DNA of 64,000 bases, taken from Amphiura filiformis. Its lineage: Eukaryota > Echinodermata > Ophiuroidea > Amphilepidida > Amphiuridae. Positions within the stretch are counted from its first letter, which is position 1; each line of letters starts with the position of its first letter. Under the pieces are notes generated by a model that did no database searches, was not told the DNA's origin, and saw nothing but the letters and a program-made list of their open reading frames with translations. Position numbers and translations under genes: made by a program. Positions 45,936 to 58,204 of this stretch are shown in pieces. The stretch covers positions 2,723,464 to 2,787,463 of the forward strand of contig NC_092636.1 in assembly GCF_039555335.1 (NCBI RefSeq), given 5' to 3'.

Positions 45936-46668
45936 CTCCGCTGGCGCGTCGGTCAGTGGACTTTCGCGGTTGGTGTGTGGGGTAGACCAATATCTCAGGT
46001 AGACAGTGATCTATGTTGGTGACTTGCCTATAGTGAAGCTTGCCTTCGGCAAGCTCTGTACAAATACATGTACTGCTGGGTGATGCATGGGAGTGGTATT
46101 AATTTTTTACAGAATGGATTGGCCTATATACATTTTCTTTACTAATACTAACTAGTCACTCGCTTGGGTTTATTTTACTTGGGGATCTCTGGATCTTCTA
46201 AGGTACTGCGAGGGCTCTGATCAAGAGCTATGTTCAAATATGCAAAATTTCCTGCTCTCTGCGCTCGCATTATATGGTAAGACAATTTAATGTTTTAAAT
46301 TTGGGTTCCCCCAAATCTTGCATGTGTAAGGGGGAAAAGGTTTTTTGGCATGTTGAAAGGGGGGGGCAAAGATGTTTTGGCATAGCCAAAGGGGAGGGGG
46401 GGAAGCAATTTTTGGCAGATCATTTTCAGAATTGACCACTCCAGGGTACACATAATTATTACACAGCCCCTAAACAAAGGACCAATCACATGGATGAGCT
46501 ATAGCTGGAGGAATGGCGGCTAAATGCAAATTGGGAGATTGATGTTTATGTCTGTGACATCATTTTTTGCCAAAATTATTATTTGTGCTGAGAAATAACA
46601 AACATTTGCACTTTTTTTTCCATTTAATATTGTTATATTCAGCATCGAAGTGGTTACGTAATTCTCTT

Positions 46669-46771
46669 GGTTACCGGATCACGCTACTTTGGTATGCCTT
46701 TGAGTGCCATATACTTTATGTGGTGATCATTTCGATCGTGGTTCATTACTCTGGGCGTGATCCCGTTGACA
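46669..46771. mobile_element. Short palindromic element, GGTTACCGGATCACGC termini
   Basis: Inverted ends GGATCACGC and GCGTGATCC, with CATTTCGATCGTGGTTC inside. It is related in inverted orientation to 268-348. Confidence 0.6.
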
Positions 46772-47273
46772 TAGTAACATTACGTAACTTCGATACTGAA
46801 TTGTGAAAAACCATAATATGTGACCAGCTCCAACAAAACCCGGAACAATTCGCCAGGCATGTTTTTGAGTTATAGGCCTTTAAAAATGACATTCCCATTA
46901 AAAAAAAATCAAATTTTGGAATTCCTAATTTCATGGTATTTGACCTTGGGACTGAGTGAGTGGACTTTCAAATCCTTGAAAGTATTTATTAAGAAGATGT
47001 TTATTTAATCAATAATTGACAGTTGAACTATGATAATCTCTATTCAATCCTGTATAAAGCAGGAAACTAATTAGCCCATTACTCAGATTAGCAGTTCGGC
47101 CAAAGTATCAAGGTATCATTTACAAAATTATCCATATCTTGAAAAGTATTGATGCTATGTATATAATTTTGGTATCATTTTGAAGCTTATTGTCCTATGC
47201 GACTGGTTCGTGGTTTTGTCAGAACGGGTCATATAGCTGTGGTGTTAGTCCAATATGTTAGGAAAATATTTAA

Positions 47274-47695
47274 GGTTGGTCTTAAAACTGGAATTATGGA
47301 AACTTTCGGGCCTCATAACTTTTTTTTTTTAAATTTTGATTTTAACCAACTTCACCAAAAATATTTGAAATTTGGACAAAAATCAGGCTTTTTTATGATT
47401 TTTTTGAAAAGTAAGCATTTTTTGACCATTTTTGGTGCAAATTTCTCAAAGTTGGTCAAAATTAAAAAAAATTAAAAAACTGTTCCTAGATATTTTTATC
47501 TAGTTTTTAAAATTAATTAACAAAAAAAAAACGTTTTTGGGATTTTGGGCCAAAAATAAGCATTTTGGCCCAAATTTGACCTCACAGATGAATTTATCAA
47601 GTCTTTGCCAATACTTATACTTTAGACCAACAATTTAGCAGTTATGAGGCCCGAAAGTTTCCATAAATCCAGGGTTAAGACCAACCTTAAACTGA
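47274..47695. mobile_element. Foldback MITE with AAGGTTGGTCTTAA termini
   Basis: The left arm AAGGTTGGTCTTAA, then GGAAACTTTCGGGCCTCATA, is inverted on the right (TATGAGGCCCGAAAGTTTCC, TTAAGACCAACCTT). A second copy of the left arm at 51346-51367 is interrupted by the TTAA element at 51368-52026. This copy therefore shows the empty site twice. Confidence 0.8.
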
Positions 47696-47890
47696 TGACA
47701 CCATGTTGACATTGGCTAACTAAGCTGTATTTTCACTTGCAAGGGTGACAGTTCTTATATGAATATTTAATCACAACAGCGGCTGCAACGCGCCATCTCC
47801 TAATTTGCGTACATATCATATCCTTGCATGGCACATACGTCGCAGGGACTGTCTTTTTGAATTTGCAGGAGAGCATTAAATAGTCTTCTG

Positions 47891-50059
47891 CAGGGGCGGA
47901 CTGGCCACTGTGGCATTGTAGCGATCGCCACATGGGCCGCTTGGTTCTGGGCCGCTCAGGGCCGGTTGCTCAAAAAGAAGAGAAAAGAAAGAAAATGGAA
48001 AAGAAAGGAGAAGGGGAGAAAAAAGAGAAAGAGAGAAAATGGAAAAGAGGAGAAAGAAAAGGGGAGAGAATGGGGAAGGAGTATCTTAAGACACAGGCCC
48101 TAGGGCCTGAGGCATAGGTCCGAGAGCCGAAGGCGTAAGGCCCAAGACATAGGCCCTAGGGCTTAAGGTATAGGCCCTAACACTAAGCTATTATAGGCCG
48201 GCCACTAGCGCGGCATCACCTACAAATGGCCTTTTGAATCAATTCTCTAGACCGTAAACACAGCAAAAGATGCGATACAGTAAAATTTTAAGCCAACAGC
48301 AAAATATTGGGCTGGCTGTCAATGGAATATTGGTATTTCAGGCTGCTGCATGGAATGAGGCTAGGGCGGTATGGGCATTTGGTATTAGGCAGACATGGGA
48401 GAAAGAAAGGAAAAGAGAAGAAAGGAGGGGGATCATTGAGGGGGATGAGTAATATAAGGGCCTGTACACAGTGTGCCCGCTGTTTGTCTGCATAGTGATA
48501 GGGCCTACATGTAAGGCCTGTAGAAATAGGGGCTGATAGGCCTACAGGCATTTCGACCCCATATAACCAAGGGGGTCATTCAGTAAGGAGGCCTCAAAGG
48601 GGTTCTTTCACTTTCAGTGAGGCTGAGACTGGGACAAAACTTGGGTCAAAATATAAAAGTTGACAAATTTTTGATAATTGTTTTTAAAAAGTCATCAAAA
48701 TGGGATTGTTTTTGAGAAACAACGGTGAAAGACTACCAGAAATTTGTCAAAAATTCTTTACAAAGGGAGGTCTTATTGTGAAAAAAAAAAAAAAAATAGG
48801 GGTCATTGAGTGAGGAGTTCAGTAATTCAGTAAAATAAAAAATAAAAAAGTGGTCATTGAGTGAGAGGGAGTTGAAAATGGGGTTAATGTGGGTTGTGGC
48901 CGCACTGCACCACATCGCTTCAGTCATTTTAGTGAGTGCCCCCTCCCGGCCTTTGGCCCTTTGGACCACCATCAGCTGTCAAAACTAGCACGGCTAGACC
49001 ATCATTCGAAAACCTCTTGGCTGGGGTGCTCCTTGTAATGCAGGGATTACATTACATAATTACAGCAACATTACAGTTCAATATTCAAACCAATTTCTTT
49101 CCCTTTCGATGTTTCAACTCATAGGCGTAGATCCCGGGGATGGGGGATACCCCCCCCCCCAATATTTTAAAAGGGATGGTCCATACAAGCCCCCATGATG
49201 ACACCTGTAGGCCTATGTGAGTTTCTGACCAAATCAATCTCATATTTGGCCATTTTAGCCTAAAAAGTGTCCATTTTTTCGCGCTTCCCGCGAATTTATT
49301 CCACTGCATCATCACGTCACCAGTTTAGCTTCAATAATAATGCCAAAAATGTCTGCGCCTTCACGCGCATTTGTACAAAAAACTTATGTCGCCAAAAGGT
49401 GCTATTTCAAGAATATTTTTCCAACCCCAATGTCAAAAACAAATCTACGCCACTGGAGTTTTATCACGCTCGCTATGAAATGATCAATGTAATTTTTGCC
49501 AAATCTCACTACCATTCGCTAGATGCTGTTAACTACCAAATCGCAATAGTTTAAAAAAGTTGCTATTAACCTTTACCCAGTAGGCCTAAACAATGTTTAG
49601 CATTTGTCTTTTAATGATTGAATATATAGGGGGGCTACTCACGATATGATAACACTGTTCTGCAAATATGTAATTCTATATGTGTGCAAATGAGTCAAAA
49701 CATAAAACATGCACTACTTATAGATTGAATAACTGTTGGTTTGATCTTGATTATTGCAAGTGAGTGACAATGGATAAAGAATATTTCAAGTCTGTACAAA
49801 TGGAATTTGGCTTCAGAAATCGTTGTCAAATCCGGGCTTCCTGACCCCTAGAATAGCTAAAACCCTTAGTTGTCCGGGGCTTCGCCCTGGACCCCACCAG
49901 GGCTTTGCCCTGGACCCGACTCAAGGGGCCCTTACGGGCCCCTGGACCCCATCAAGCTAGTCGCTTCACGCTTCGCTTGGCTCGCTGCGCTCTATTTGAG
50001 TAATAGGGCCGGTCTTAACAAATTTGCCACGGCCGCCTAAAACCACCAGTCCGCCCCTG
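47891..50059. mobile_element. Complete hAT-like non-autonomous element, 2169 bp, exact 8-bp duplication
   Basis: Termini CAGGGGCGGACTGG and, at the right, CCAGTCCGCCCCTG are inverted copies. GTCTTCTG flanks both sides exactly (47883-47890 and 50060-50067), the 8-bp duplication expected of hAT transposases. The interior has a purine-rich tract (47975-48075), TAGGCCCTAGGGC-type words, a CTTCGCCCTGGACCCC repeat (49868-49960) and no transposase frame. Confidence 0.88.
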
Positions 50060-50073
50060 GTCTTCTGGAACCT

Positions 50074-50488
50074 TAGACTATGCCATAGTCGAATTTTGAG
50101 AAATTTAGAAATAGGCCTATGTTATCAATCTCGATATAATGTAATAAATAGTCTATAAGCAAATCTAGTTGCCGGTGCCCTAGATGTATAAGCATTCTAA
50201 GTGATCATTTGTGTCCTGCCTTACTTTTGTTTTTTAATATTTTTTGAAAGAGGGCTCCCTTCATGCCTACCAGTGATTTTCTAGCAGTCTGTTTTATTTT
50301 TATGATTTTGGAGAATTGCTCACGTTACTCACGAAAAATACTACACTACACTTGGGTATCAAGCTAACAGAGGGCGTACGGTGACTGAATAGATCAGGAA
50401 AATCTATCAATTGTGCACACAATCGGAGTTTTAAATGCAAAGGTAATTCTGAATATGCACAATGGCAAGTGGACTACGGAGAAGTCTA
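50074..50488. mobile_element. 415-bp element with 9-bp target duplication (TAGACTATGCC family)
   Basis: Starts TAGACTATGCCATAGTCGA and ends GGACTACGGAGAAGTCTA. CTGGAACCT flanks both sides (50065-50073, 50489-50497). It shares its interior (CAAGCTAACA, ATCTATCAATTGTGCACA, AAGTGGACTACGGAG) with 16669-17234. A 9-bp duplication points to Mutator-like mobilisation. Confidence 0.82.
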
Positions 50489-51147
50489 CTGGAACCTTCA
50501 AGGAGAGCTGTTTAGAGCATTTACAATTAAATAGAATGTAAGAAGAAAATGGTCAACTAAGGAGAGCTACAAATCACTCTCCTATATCAGATTTAAGGAG
50601 AGTAGTAGAGTGATTGCTCTAACTCTCCTCAAAAGGCAGTCCCTGGCGTCGTCTGCATCAAATACTGCCGTACCTCAAAAGGCTGCCTTTTTTACTTTTA
50701 TTTTCAATGTTGTATTTCATATTTTTATTTTATATTTCAGAATGCTTCTTTCAGTTTGTGAATGGACATGAGATTGTAATATTGTGATAATACCTCAAAA
50801 ATTAATATATAAAGTTTTAACTTCTAAGTTAAAACTTTATCAGTCGAGATTTGTATTTATTTGTTGTCATGTTTAATTGTAACATTTTGGGTTGGTAAAC
50901 TGTTCACTCTTTCTTATTAAATATATTCAGTTTCCTCTTGTAGCAGCAATCGTTCCCCATTGTGTTTATTTGTTCTTGTGTAGGATGCGTATCCCCATTA
51001 CCTACTTTACTTATATTATACTGGGGAAACGATTAAGCATAAGTAATGAGTTCCTTCACTTGTGTACTTGCGTAATATTTGTTTGTGTGTATTGTATACC
51101 CCGACTGCTTGCATTAGACCCAGTTTTAACCACCGTTTATCAGTGGG

Positions 51148-51245
51148 AGCTGGTAGCCTAAATGGATAAGGCGTCCATCTAGAGATCGGAAGATTCCCAT
51201 GCCGGCACATACCCTTGCTTTTTTTCAAGGTGGGTTGTGTGCCTT
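51148..51245 (+). repeat. tRNA-like segment, possible SINE head
   Basis: A-box-like TAGCCTAAATGGATAAGGC is followed about 35 bases later by a B-box-like GATTCCCATGCC. It resembles an arginine-type tRNA body, but the acceptor stem does not pair. Probably a tRNA-derived SINE head rather than a working tRNA. Confidence 0.4.
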
Positions 51246-51367
51246 ACATTTTTATTCAAATCATGAAATGTCAAAAATGCGACTTGTTCGTGGTTTTGTC
51301 AGAACGGGTCACATATAGCTGTGGTGTTAGTCCAATATGTTAGGAAAATATTTAAGGTTGGTCTTAA

Positions 51368-52026
51368 GGGCTGGGGTATGAGCGTTTGGACAGTATTTAT
51401 TTTGGGACATTAGAGCACATCAGACATATCGAATTGCATTCTGAATACGAAGAATGTCATTCTGATATCAAATAATTTTGATTTTTGAAATTCTCAATTT
51501 AATACACATTTTATGGCAAATCATTAAAATTGATATTTTTGATATTTAACAGTACTTGAAGTAAACTTTATAAATCTGATGATTTATACTTAAAGTGTAT
51601 GTAGGTGGGATGAAAAGCCGACGATCAATTGAAAATTTTGACCTTTCAGTATTGAAGATATGGATTTTTTTCCCAAAACACCAAAAAAATTAGGTCTTTT
51701 TGGGAAAAAATCCATATCTTCAATATGAAAGGTCAAAATTTTGAATTGACCGTCGCTTTTCCTCCCTGCTACATACACTTTAAGAATATATCATTAGATT
51801 TACATAATTTACTTCGAGGACTGTTATATATCAAAAATTTGAAAAATATCAAATTTTTATAATTTGTCATAAAATTTGTATTATATTGTGATTTTCAAAA
51901 AATGAAAATTATTTGATATCAGAAAGACATGCTTCGTATTCAGAATGCAATTCGATAGGTCTGAGGTGCTCTCATGTCCCACAAAAAAATACTGTCGAAA
52001 CACAATAAACGCTCATTTTAGATCCC
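51368..52026. mobile_element. piggyBac-like foldback MITE, TTAA duplication, with empty site in window
   Basis: 659 bp bounded by TTAA (51364-51367 and 52027-52030). The ends GGGCTGGGGTATGAGCGTTT and AACGCTCATTTTAGATCCC are inverted, and most of the element folds back, with AAAATCCATATCTTCAATA near the centre. It interrupts the element whose intact copy lies at 47274-47695. TTAA duplications are the mark of piggyBac-type transposition. Noncoding. Confidence 0.88.
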
Positions 52027-52119
52027 TTAACCCTGGAATTATGGAAACTTTCGGGCCTCATAACTGTTTTTTGTTTAAATTTTTTTAAATTTTAACCAAC
52101 TTGACACAGTTATGAATAT

Positions 52120-53035
52120 TGACACAGGTCTTTCAAGGAGTGTCACCCCCAATTGGGAAATTATTTTAATTATATTCTTTACTTTTCTGTCTTTCATTTG
52201 ACACCACTCAGGGGGTCACACCTTCTTGGCATTTCAAGATATGAAAAGGACACAAAATAAGAATATTGACCCAGGGCTTATGAGGAGTGCCACCCCAGGT
52301 GGGAAAATATTTTATTATATTCTTTTTTTTTTTTTCTCTTTCATTTGACACCACTCACAGGGTTATACCTTAGTGGCATTTTGAGATATGCCCATTTTAG
52401 ACCAATAGGTTAGTCAGTCTGTAAGTAAGTAAGATACACTCATGTAGGATGATACCATTTCATGGTTCAGAAAAAAGTGTCATTAAAAATGGACCAAAAT
52501 GCCAGTTGTGCAAAAGCATGCATGCATGTAGATTGAGACTTTGCCCATCAAAAAAAACTAGAGCGATAACCGTGGCTTCGGCAGTATATTGTGGTAGGCC
52601 TATACCTACAATTGAAGCATTTTGAAAACTTGACCTTTGACCCCTGTATTGCCCCTTAATGACCTTAAATGAATTTTACAATATTTGCAACATGTTTAGA
52701 ATGTCATAAGGATCATTGCGTTTAAATTTCAGCTCAATTGGAGCATTTTGAACAACTTGACCTTTGACCCCTTTATGACCCCTTAATGACCTTAAATGAA
52801 TTTTACAATATTTGCAACATGTTTAGAATGTCATAAGGATCATTGCATTTAAATTTAAGCTCAATTGGAGCATTTTTGGTTAAAATGACCTTTTTTGACC
52901 CCTGTGACCCCTGGATGACGTCTGAGGTTTGGAAATATTTTTATTATATTCTTTATGTTTTCCTCTTTCATATGACACCACTCATGGGGTCATACCTTCG
53001 TGGCATTTAGAGATATGTCCATTTCAGACCAAATG
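52120..53035 (+). repeat. Diverged direct repeats of about 130 bp, two kinds
   Basis: One kind (near 52130, 52270, 52925) carries TTCATTTGACACCACTCA and GGCATTT-AGATATG. The other (52617-52741, 52742-52868) carries TTGACCTTTGACCCC and TTTAGAATGTCATAAGGATC. These resemble the intron-1 minisatellite in theme. No gene. Confidence 0.7.
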
Positions 53036-53050
53036 GTTAGTTAGGGACCT

Positions 53051-53323
53051 ACAATCAAGGAATTTAATAGTTGGTACACCTTGACAATATGTTGGAACTC
53101 TTCATTGCTGCTCTGATAGTTGAGTGAAATTAGTATAACTATGTTTGATGAGAAGTACATACCTTCTCCTTTCCCCTTCCCTCCCCCATCCCCCCTCAAT
53201 CAATGTTGGGGAGACTGGAGAGCCCAATGGAAAAAGTGCTGTCATCAACATTGAACTGGGGGAGAGGGGTGGCGATTTACATTTAGTATGCCCGAGTGTG
53301 CCAACATAAATTTCTTTGATTGT
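53051..53323. repeat. Spacer copy 1 of the 2.58-kb array, with internal hairpin
   Basis: Bounded by the inverted words ACAATCAAGG and CTTTGATTGT. The pyrimidine-rich CCCCCTCAATCAATGTTGGG can pair with CAACATTGAACTGGGGGAG downstream. The same hairpin theme recurs in the diverged spacer at 58487-58757. Confidence 0.75.
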
Positions 53324-53888
53324 CCGAGGCGAATGTAAAATATTTCATATATATTTCGTTTTTGTCTCATAACTCAAAAACGGAATGTCGCATGAGCTTC
53401 ATATTTCACACAATTTGGGAGTGGATTATAGGCCTTTGAATTATAATAAATTTGTAAATAAAGAAATTGGTTTATTTAGGGAGTGGTCATTGAAATGCCC
53501 CCTATGCTAAATTAAACACATTTTGTGATGGGTCTAAACTGCATCTAAAATTGGTTTTTGGTCCATATCTTTAAAACAAAAGCATGTATTACAACCAAAT
53601 TTTACACATTTTGTTATGATGATATGTTTCCACTTCTATCAAATGTACAGTACGATATTCACTCAATTACGGGAAATACAATGCAAATATGTAGCACACC
53701 ATGTAAAGCTATGTGAAAACCGACGAAGGTCAAATAAGCTGCAAAATGGTGAAATTTTGCATTTTAGCTCAAAAAAAGAGTTTGACAACACAGAAAAAAG
53801 GACCACGAACAAACTACTAAGGTTTTGTTAATGGTATTAATCATTGAGAGAATAGCGTTGAACGTTATCAAGAAGAGATAAAAATAAA

Positions 53889-53957
53889 TTGCCGGGGTTC
53901 GAACCCGGTACCTCCAGATCATGGGCCACATATCACACCATTGGACTATTATGTGCA
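53889..53957 (-). tRNA. tRNA-like segment in array copy 1, minus strand (degenerate)
   Basis: The minus strand has an A-box-like TAGTCCAATGG and a perfect T arm, CCGGG-TTCGAAC-CCCGG. The acceptor ends do not pair and the anticodon arm is poor. It could still act as an internal Pol III promoter. The copy at 56469-56535 has a damaged T arm. Confidence 0.4.
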
Positions 53958-54353
53958 ACTGTGATTAAGGCTTGAATCATTGTACTAATACGTTAAAGAT
54001 GTTAAACCATGACGCAGCGTATTGAATACTTTTTTTCTGTAACTATTGTGTAAACTGAATAAATTATGCTCTATGCATGAAGTTTTGCGAATTGACTCGG
54101 TAATCCACGATATATATTCATATTGTGTACAGAAACACCTCAAAATATAATGGCGTTGCTCAGTAACTGACGATATACCTCGATAATCCACCAAAAAAAA
54201 CATGTCTATTCTTTTTCTAATGATATAATGGATTACCGTGCAATTGCTATTGAATTCAATAGGTTTGTTTTGGAATACCGTTTGCTTGAATGACCCTGCA
54301 ACTTTATGATGACAACCATTATGACTTAAAAATGAAAGACCATTTTCACGTCG

Positions 54354-54424
54354 ATCCGTGTAGCTTAATGGTAGCAGAGGTCGCTTCATAATCGAGAGGT
54401 CCACGGTTCAAAACTTGGCGCAAT
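54354..54424 (+). tRNA. tRNA-Met-like segment in array copy 1 (degenerate)
   Basis: A box TAGCTTAATGG, D stem GCT/AGC, a well-formed anticodon loop TTCATAA (CAU), and a B-box GGTTCAAAACT. Three anticodon-stem pairs form, the T stem has mismatches, and the acceptor ends do not pair, so a functional tRNA is unlikely. Confidence 0.45.
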
Positions 54425-55630
54425 TTTTTGTTTGTTTCCCACTCAAAAGGTTACTTGTATTGGAATTGTTAATTTGGCCAAACTTATCTGAATGACAATG
54501 TTGTTATTATTTTTTTCTTTGATTTAATATATCTGTCTTTTTGATTGATTTATATTTCCGGTGTTTCCTTATTGATAACTTAAATTACCGGTTCATCATG
54601 TTTGAAATGGATGGAAACTGTACCTTTTATTCTGTCATCAATACAGTTATAATATATATATTTTAAAGATAAAATGGTGAATGATATTAACAATCCTTTA
54701 TGGAAATAAATGAAGAAAGAACAAAACAAGTTAAACACATTTAACAGTTCAAGTTCTTATCACTGCGGTTACGTATACGCATTGAACCATGCTGTCTACT
54801 GAAGATAACTAATACATAATTATGTAATGAATGATTTATGACCAATTCCTGACTTTGTTATATTATTTGTTTTCAACAATAATTAGGCGTTGAATTAGGA
54901 CAACCAAATATTCGTATACAGCAATTCGTGCTAAATTAATTACGATAATTAAGAAGAAATATGCAACAGCGTGTTAATATACGCCTATTGTTAGAAAACG
55001 TGTTTATTTGGCCTATATAAAACTCAGCATTGTGGATGTTTTCAATAACCACTCCCTAAACAAACACATTTCTTTGCCGTCTAAAGTTTGTAACATATTT
55101 CAAAAGGAAAGTAACTACTAAAAACTTGTGAGTAACAACAGTTTGATACGACCTCCCGTTTTTTAAGATATAGCACCAAAAAAAAATAACTTTGCGCGCG
55201 ACAGCTTAGAGAACTAATCATGAAATTGGTGTAGGTTAGGGTATGGGTTGTTTCGCTGACCGCTCCCTAAAAAAAGCCAATTTCTTTATCAACAATTTTA
55301 TTAAGATTCCAAAGCATATGGTATAGTCCCATATCGTGTGCAATATGAAGTTCATATGACATTCCGTTGTTGAATTATGAGTTCAAAACGAAATTTAGAT
55401 GCATATTTTACCGTTTAGAGCCTAATACGAAAAATGACGTAATTTAGCATAGGAGATGCTTTCAGTGACCATTTCTAAATAAACCAATTTATTTATCAAC
55501 AATTTTATACTCATTCTAAAGCACATGGTCCACTCCCACATCGTGTGCAATATGAAGTTCATACGATATTCTGTCGTTGAGTTAGGAGACAAAAACGAAT
55601 TTTAGATGTCATATTTTGCGTTCGCCTCGG

Positions 55631-55903
55631 ACAATCAAGGAATTTAATAGTTGGTACACCTTGACAATATGTTGGAACTCTTCATTGCTGCTCTGATAGT
55701 TGAGTGAAATTAGTATAACTATGTTTGATGAGAAGTACATACCTTCTCCTTTCCCCTTCCCTCCCCCATCCCCCCTCAATCAATGTTGGGGAGACTGGAG
55801 AGCCCAATGGAAAAAGTGCTGTCATCAACATTGAACGGGGGGAGAGGGGTGGCGATTTACATTTAGTATGCCCGAGTGTGCCAACATAAATTTCTTTGAT
55901 TGT
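55631..55903. repeat. Spacer copy 2 of the 2.58-kb array
   Basis: Same length and ends as copy 1, with one visible change in the hairpin arm (GAACGGGGGG for GAACTGGGGG). Confidence 0.85.
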
Positions 55904-56468
55904 CCGAGGCGAATGTAAAATATTTCATATATATTTCGTTTTTGTCTCATAACTCAAAAACGGAATGTCGCATGAGCTTCATATTTCACACAATTTGGGA
56001 GTGGATTATAGGCCTTTGAATTATAATAAATTTGTAAATAAAGAAATTGGTTTATTTAGGGAGTGGTCATTGAAATGACCCCTATGCTAAATTAAACACA
56101 TTTTGTGATGGGTCTAAACTGCATCTAAAATTGGTTTTTGGTCCATATCTTTAAAACAAAAGCATGTATTACAACCAAATTTTACACATTTTGTTATGAT
56201 GATATGTTTCCACTTCTATCAAATGTACAGTACGATATTCACTCAATTACGAGAATCACAATGCAAATATGTAGCACACCATGTAAAGCTATGTGAAAAC
56301 CGGCGAAGGTCAAATAAGCTGCAAAATGGTGAAATTTTGCATTGTAGCTCAAAAAAAGATTTGACAACACAGAAAAAAGGACCACGAACAAACTACTAAG
56401 GTTTTGTTAATGGTATTAATCATTGAGAGAATAGCGTTGAACGTTATCAAGAAGAGATAAAAATAAAT

Positions 56469-56535
56469 TGCGGGAGTTCGAACCGGTACCTCCAGATCAT
56501 GGGCCACATATCACACCATTGGACTATTATGTGCA
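56469..56535 (-). tRNA. tRNA-like segment in array copy 2, minus strand (degenerate)
   Basis: Equivalent of 53889-53957, but the T arm reads GCGGGAGTTCGAACCGG on the plus strand, losing stem pairs. Decay after duplication suggests no selection on tRNA function. Confidence 0.35.
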
Positions 56536-56929
56536 ACTGTGATTAAGGCTTGAATCATTGTACTAATACGTTAAAGATGTTAAACCATGACGCGTATTGA
56601 ATACTTTTTTCTGTAACTATTGTGTAAACTGAATAAATTATGCTCTATGCATGAAGTTTTGCGAATTGACTCGGTAATCCACGATATATATTCATATTGT
56701 GTACAGAAACACCTCAAAATATAATGGCGTTGCTCAGTAACTGACGATATACCTCGATAATCCACCAAAAAAAAACATGTCTATTCTTTTTTCTAATGAT
56801 ATAATGGATTACCGTGCAATTGCTATTGAATTCAATAGGTTTGTTTTGGAATACCGTTTGCTTGAATGACCCTGCAACTTTATGATGACAACCATTATGA
56901 CTTAAAAATGAAAGACCATTTTCACGTCG

Positions 56930-57000
56930 ATCCGTGTAGCTTAATGGTAGCAGAGGTCGCTTCATAATCGAGAGGTCCACGGTTCAAAACTTGGCGCAAT
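56930..57000 (+). tRNA. tRNA-Met-like segment in array copy 2 (degenerate)
   Basis: Essentially the same sequence as 54354-54424, with A box, TTCATAA loop and B box all kept. Confidence 0.42.
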
Positions 57001-58204
57001 TTTTGTTTGTTTCCCACTCAAAAGGTTACTTGTATTGGAATTGTTAATTTGGCCAAACTTATCTGAATGACAATGTTGTTATTATTTTTTTCTTTGATTT
57101 AATATATCTGTCTTTTTGATTGATTTATATTTCCGGTGTTTCCTTATTGATAACTTAAATTACCGGTTCATCATGTTTGAAATGGATGGAAACTGTACCT
57201 TTTATTCTGTCATCAATACAGTTATAATATATATATTTTTAAAGATAAAATGGTGAATGATATTAACAATCCTTTATGGAAATAAATGAAGAAAGAACAA
57301 AACAAGTTAAACACATTTAACAGTTCAAGTTCTTATCACACGGTTACGTATACGCATTGAACCATGCTGTCTACTGAAGATAACTAATACATAATTATGT
57401 AATGAATGATTTATGACCAATTCCTGACTTTGTTATATTATTTGTTTTCAACAATAATTAGGCGTTGAATTAGGACAACCAAATATTCGTATACAGCAAT
57501 TCGTGCTAAATTAATTACGATAATTAAGAAGAAATATGCAACAGCGTGTTAATATCGCCTATTGTTAGAAAAGCGTGTTTATTTGGCCTATATAAAACTC
57601 AGCATTGTGGATGTTTTCAATAACCACTCCCTAAACAAACACATTTCTTTGCCGTCTAAAGTTTGTAACATATTTCAAAAGGAAAGTAACTACTAAAAAC
57701 TTGTGAGTAACAACAGTTTGATACGACCTCCCGTTTTTTAAGATATAGCACCAAAAAAAAATAACTTTGCGCGCGACAGCTTAGAGAACTAATCATGAAA
57801 TTGGTGTAGGTTAGGGTATGGGTTGTTTAAGCTGACCGCTCCTAAAAAAGCCAATTTCTTTATCAACAATTTTATTAAGATTCCAAAGCATATGGTATAG
57901 TCCCATATCGTGTGCAATATGAAGTTCATATGACATTCCGTTGTTGAATTATGAGTTCAAAACGAAATTTAGATGCATATTTTACCGTTTAGAGCCTAAT
58001 ACGAAAAATGACGTAATTTAGCATAGGAGATGCTTTCAGTGACCATTTCCTAAATAAACCAATTTATTTATCAACAATTTTATACTCATTCTAAAGCACA
58101 TGGTCCACTCCCACATCGTGTGCAATATGAAGTTCATACGATATTCTGTCGTTGAGTTAGGAGACAAAACGAATTTTAGATGTCATATTTTGCGTTCGCC
58201 TCGG

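Noticed and set aside
54354..54424. A functional tRNA-Met gene
   Set aside because: A and B boxes and the CAU loop are present, but the acceptor stem does not pair and the T and anticodon stems have mismatches.
53616..56980. Frames of 60-139 codons repeated in the tandem array
   Set aside because: They span tRNA-like segments and inverted arms, differ by frameshifts between copies, and show no domain.
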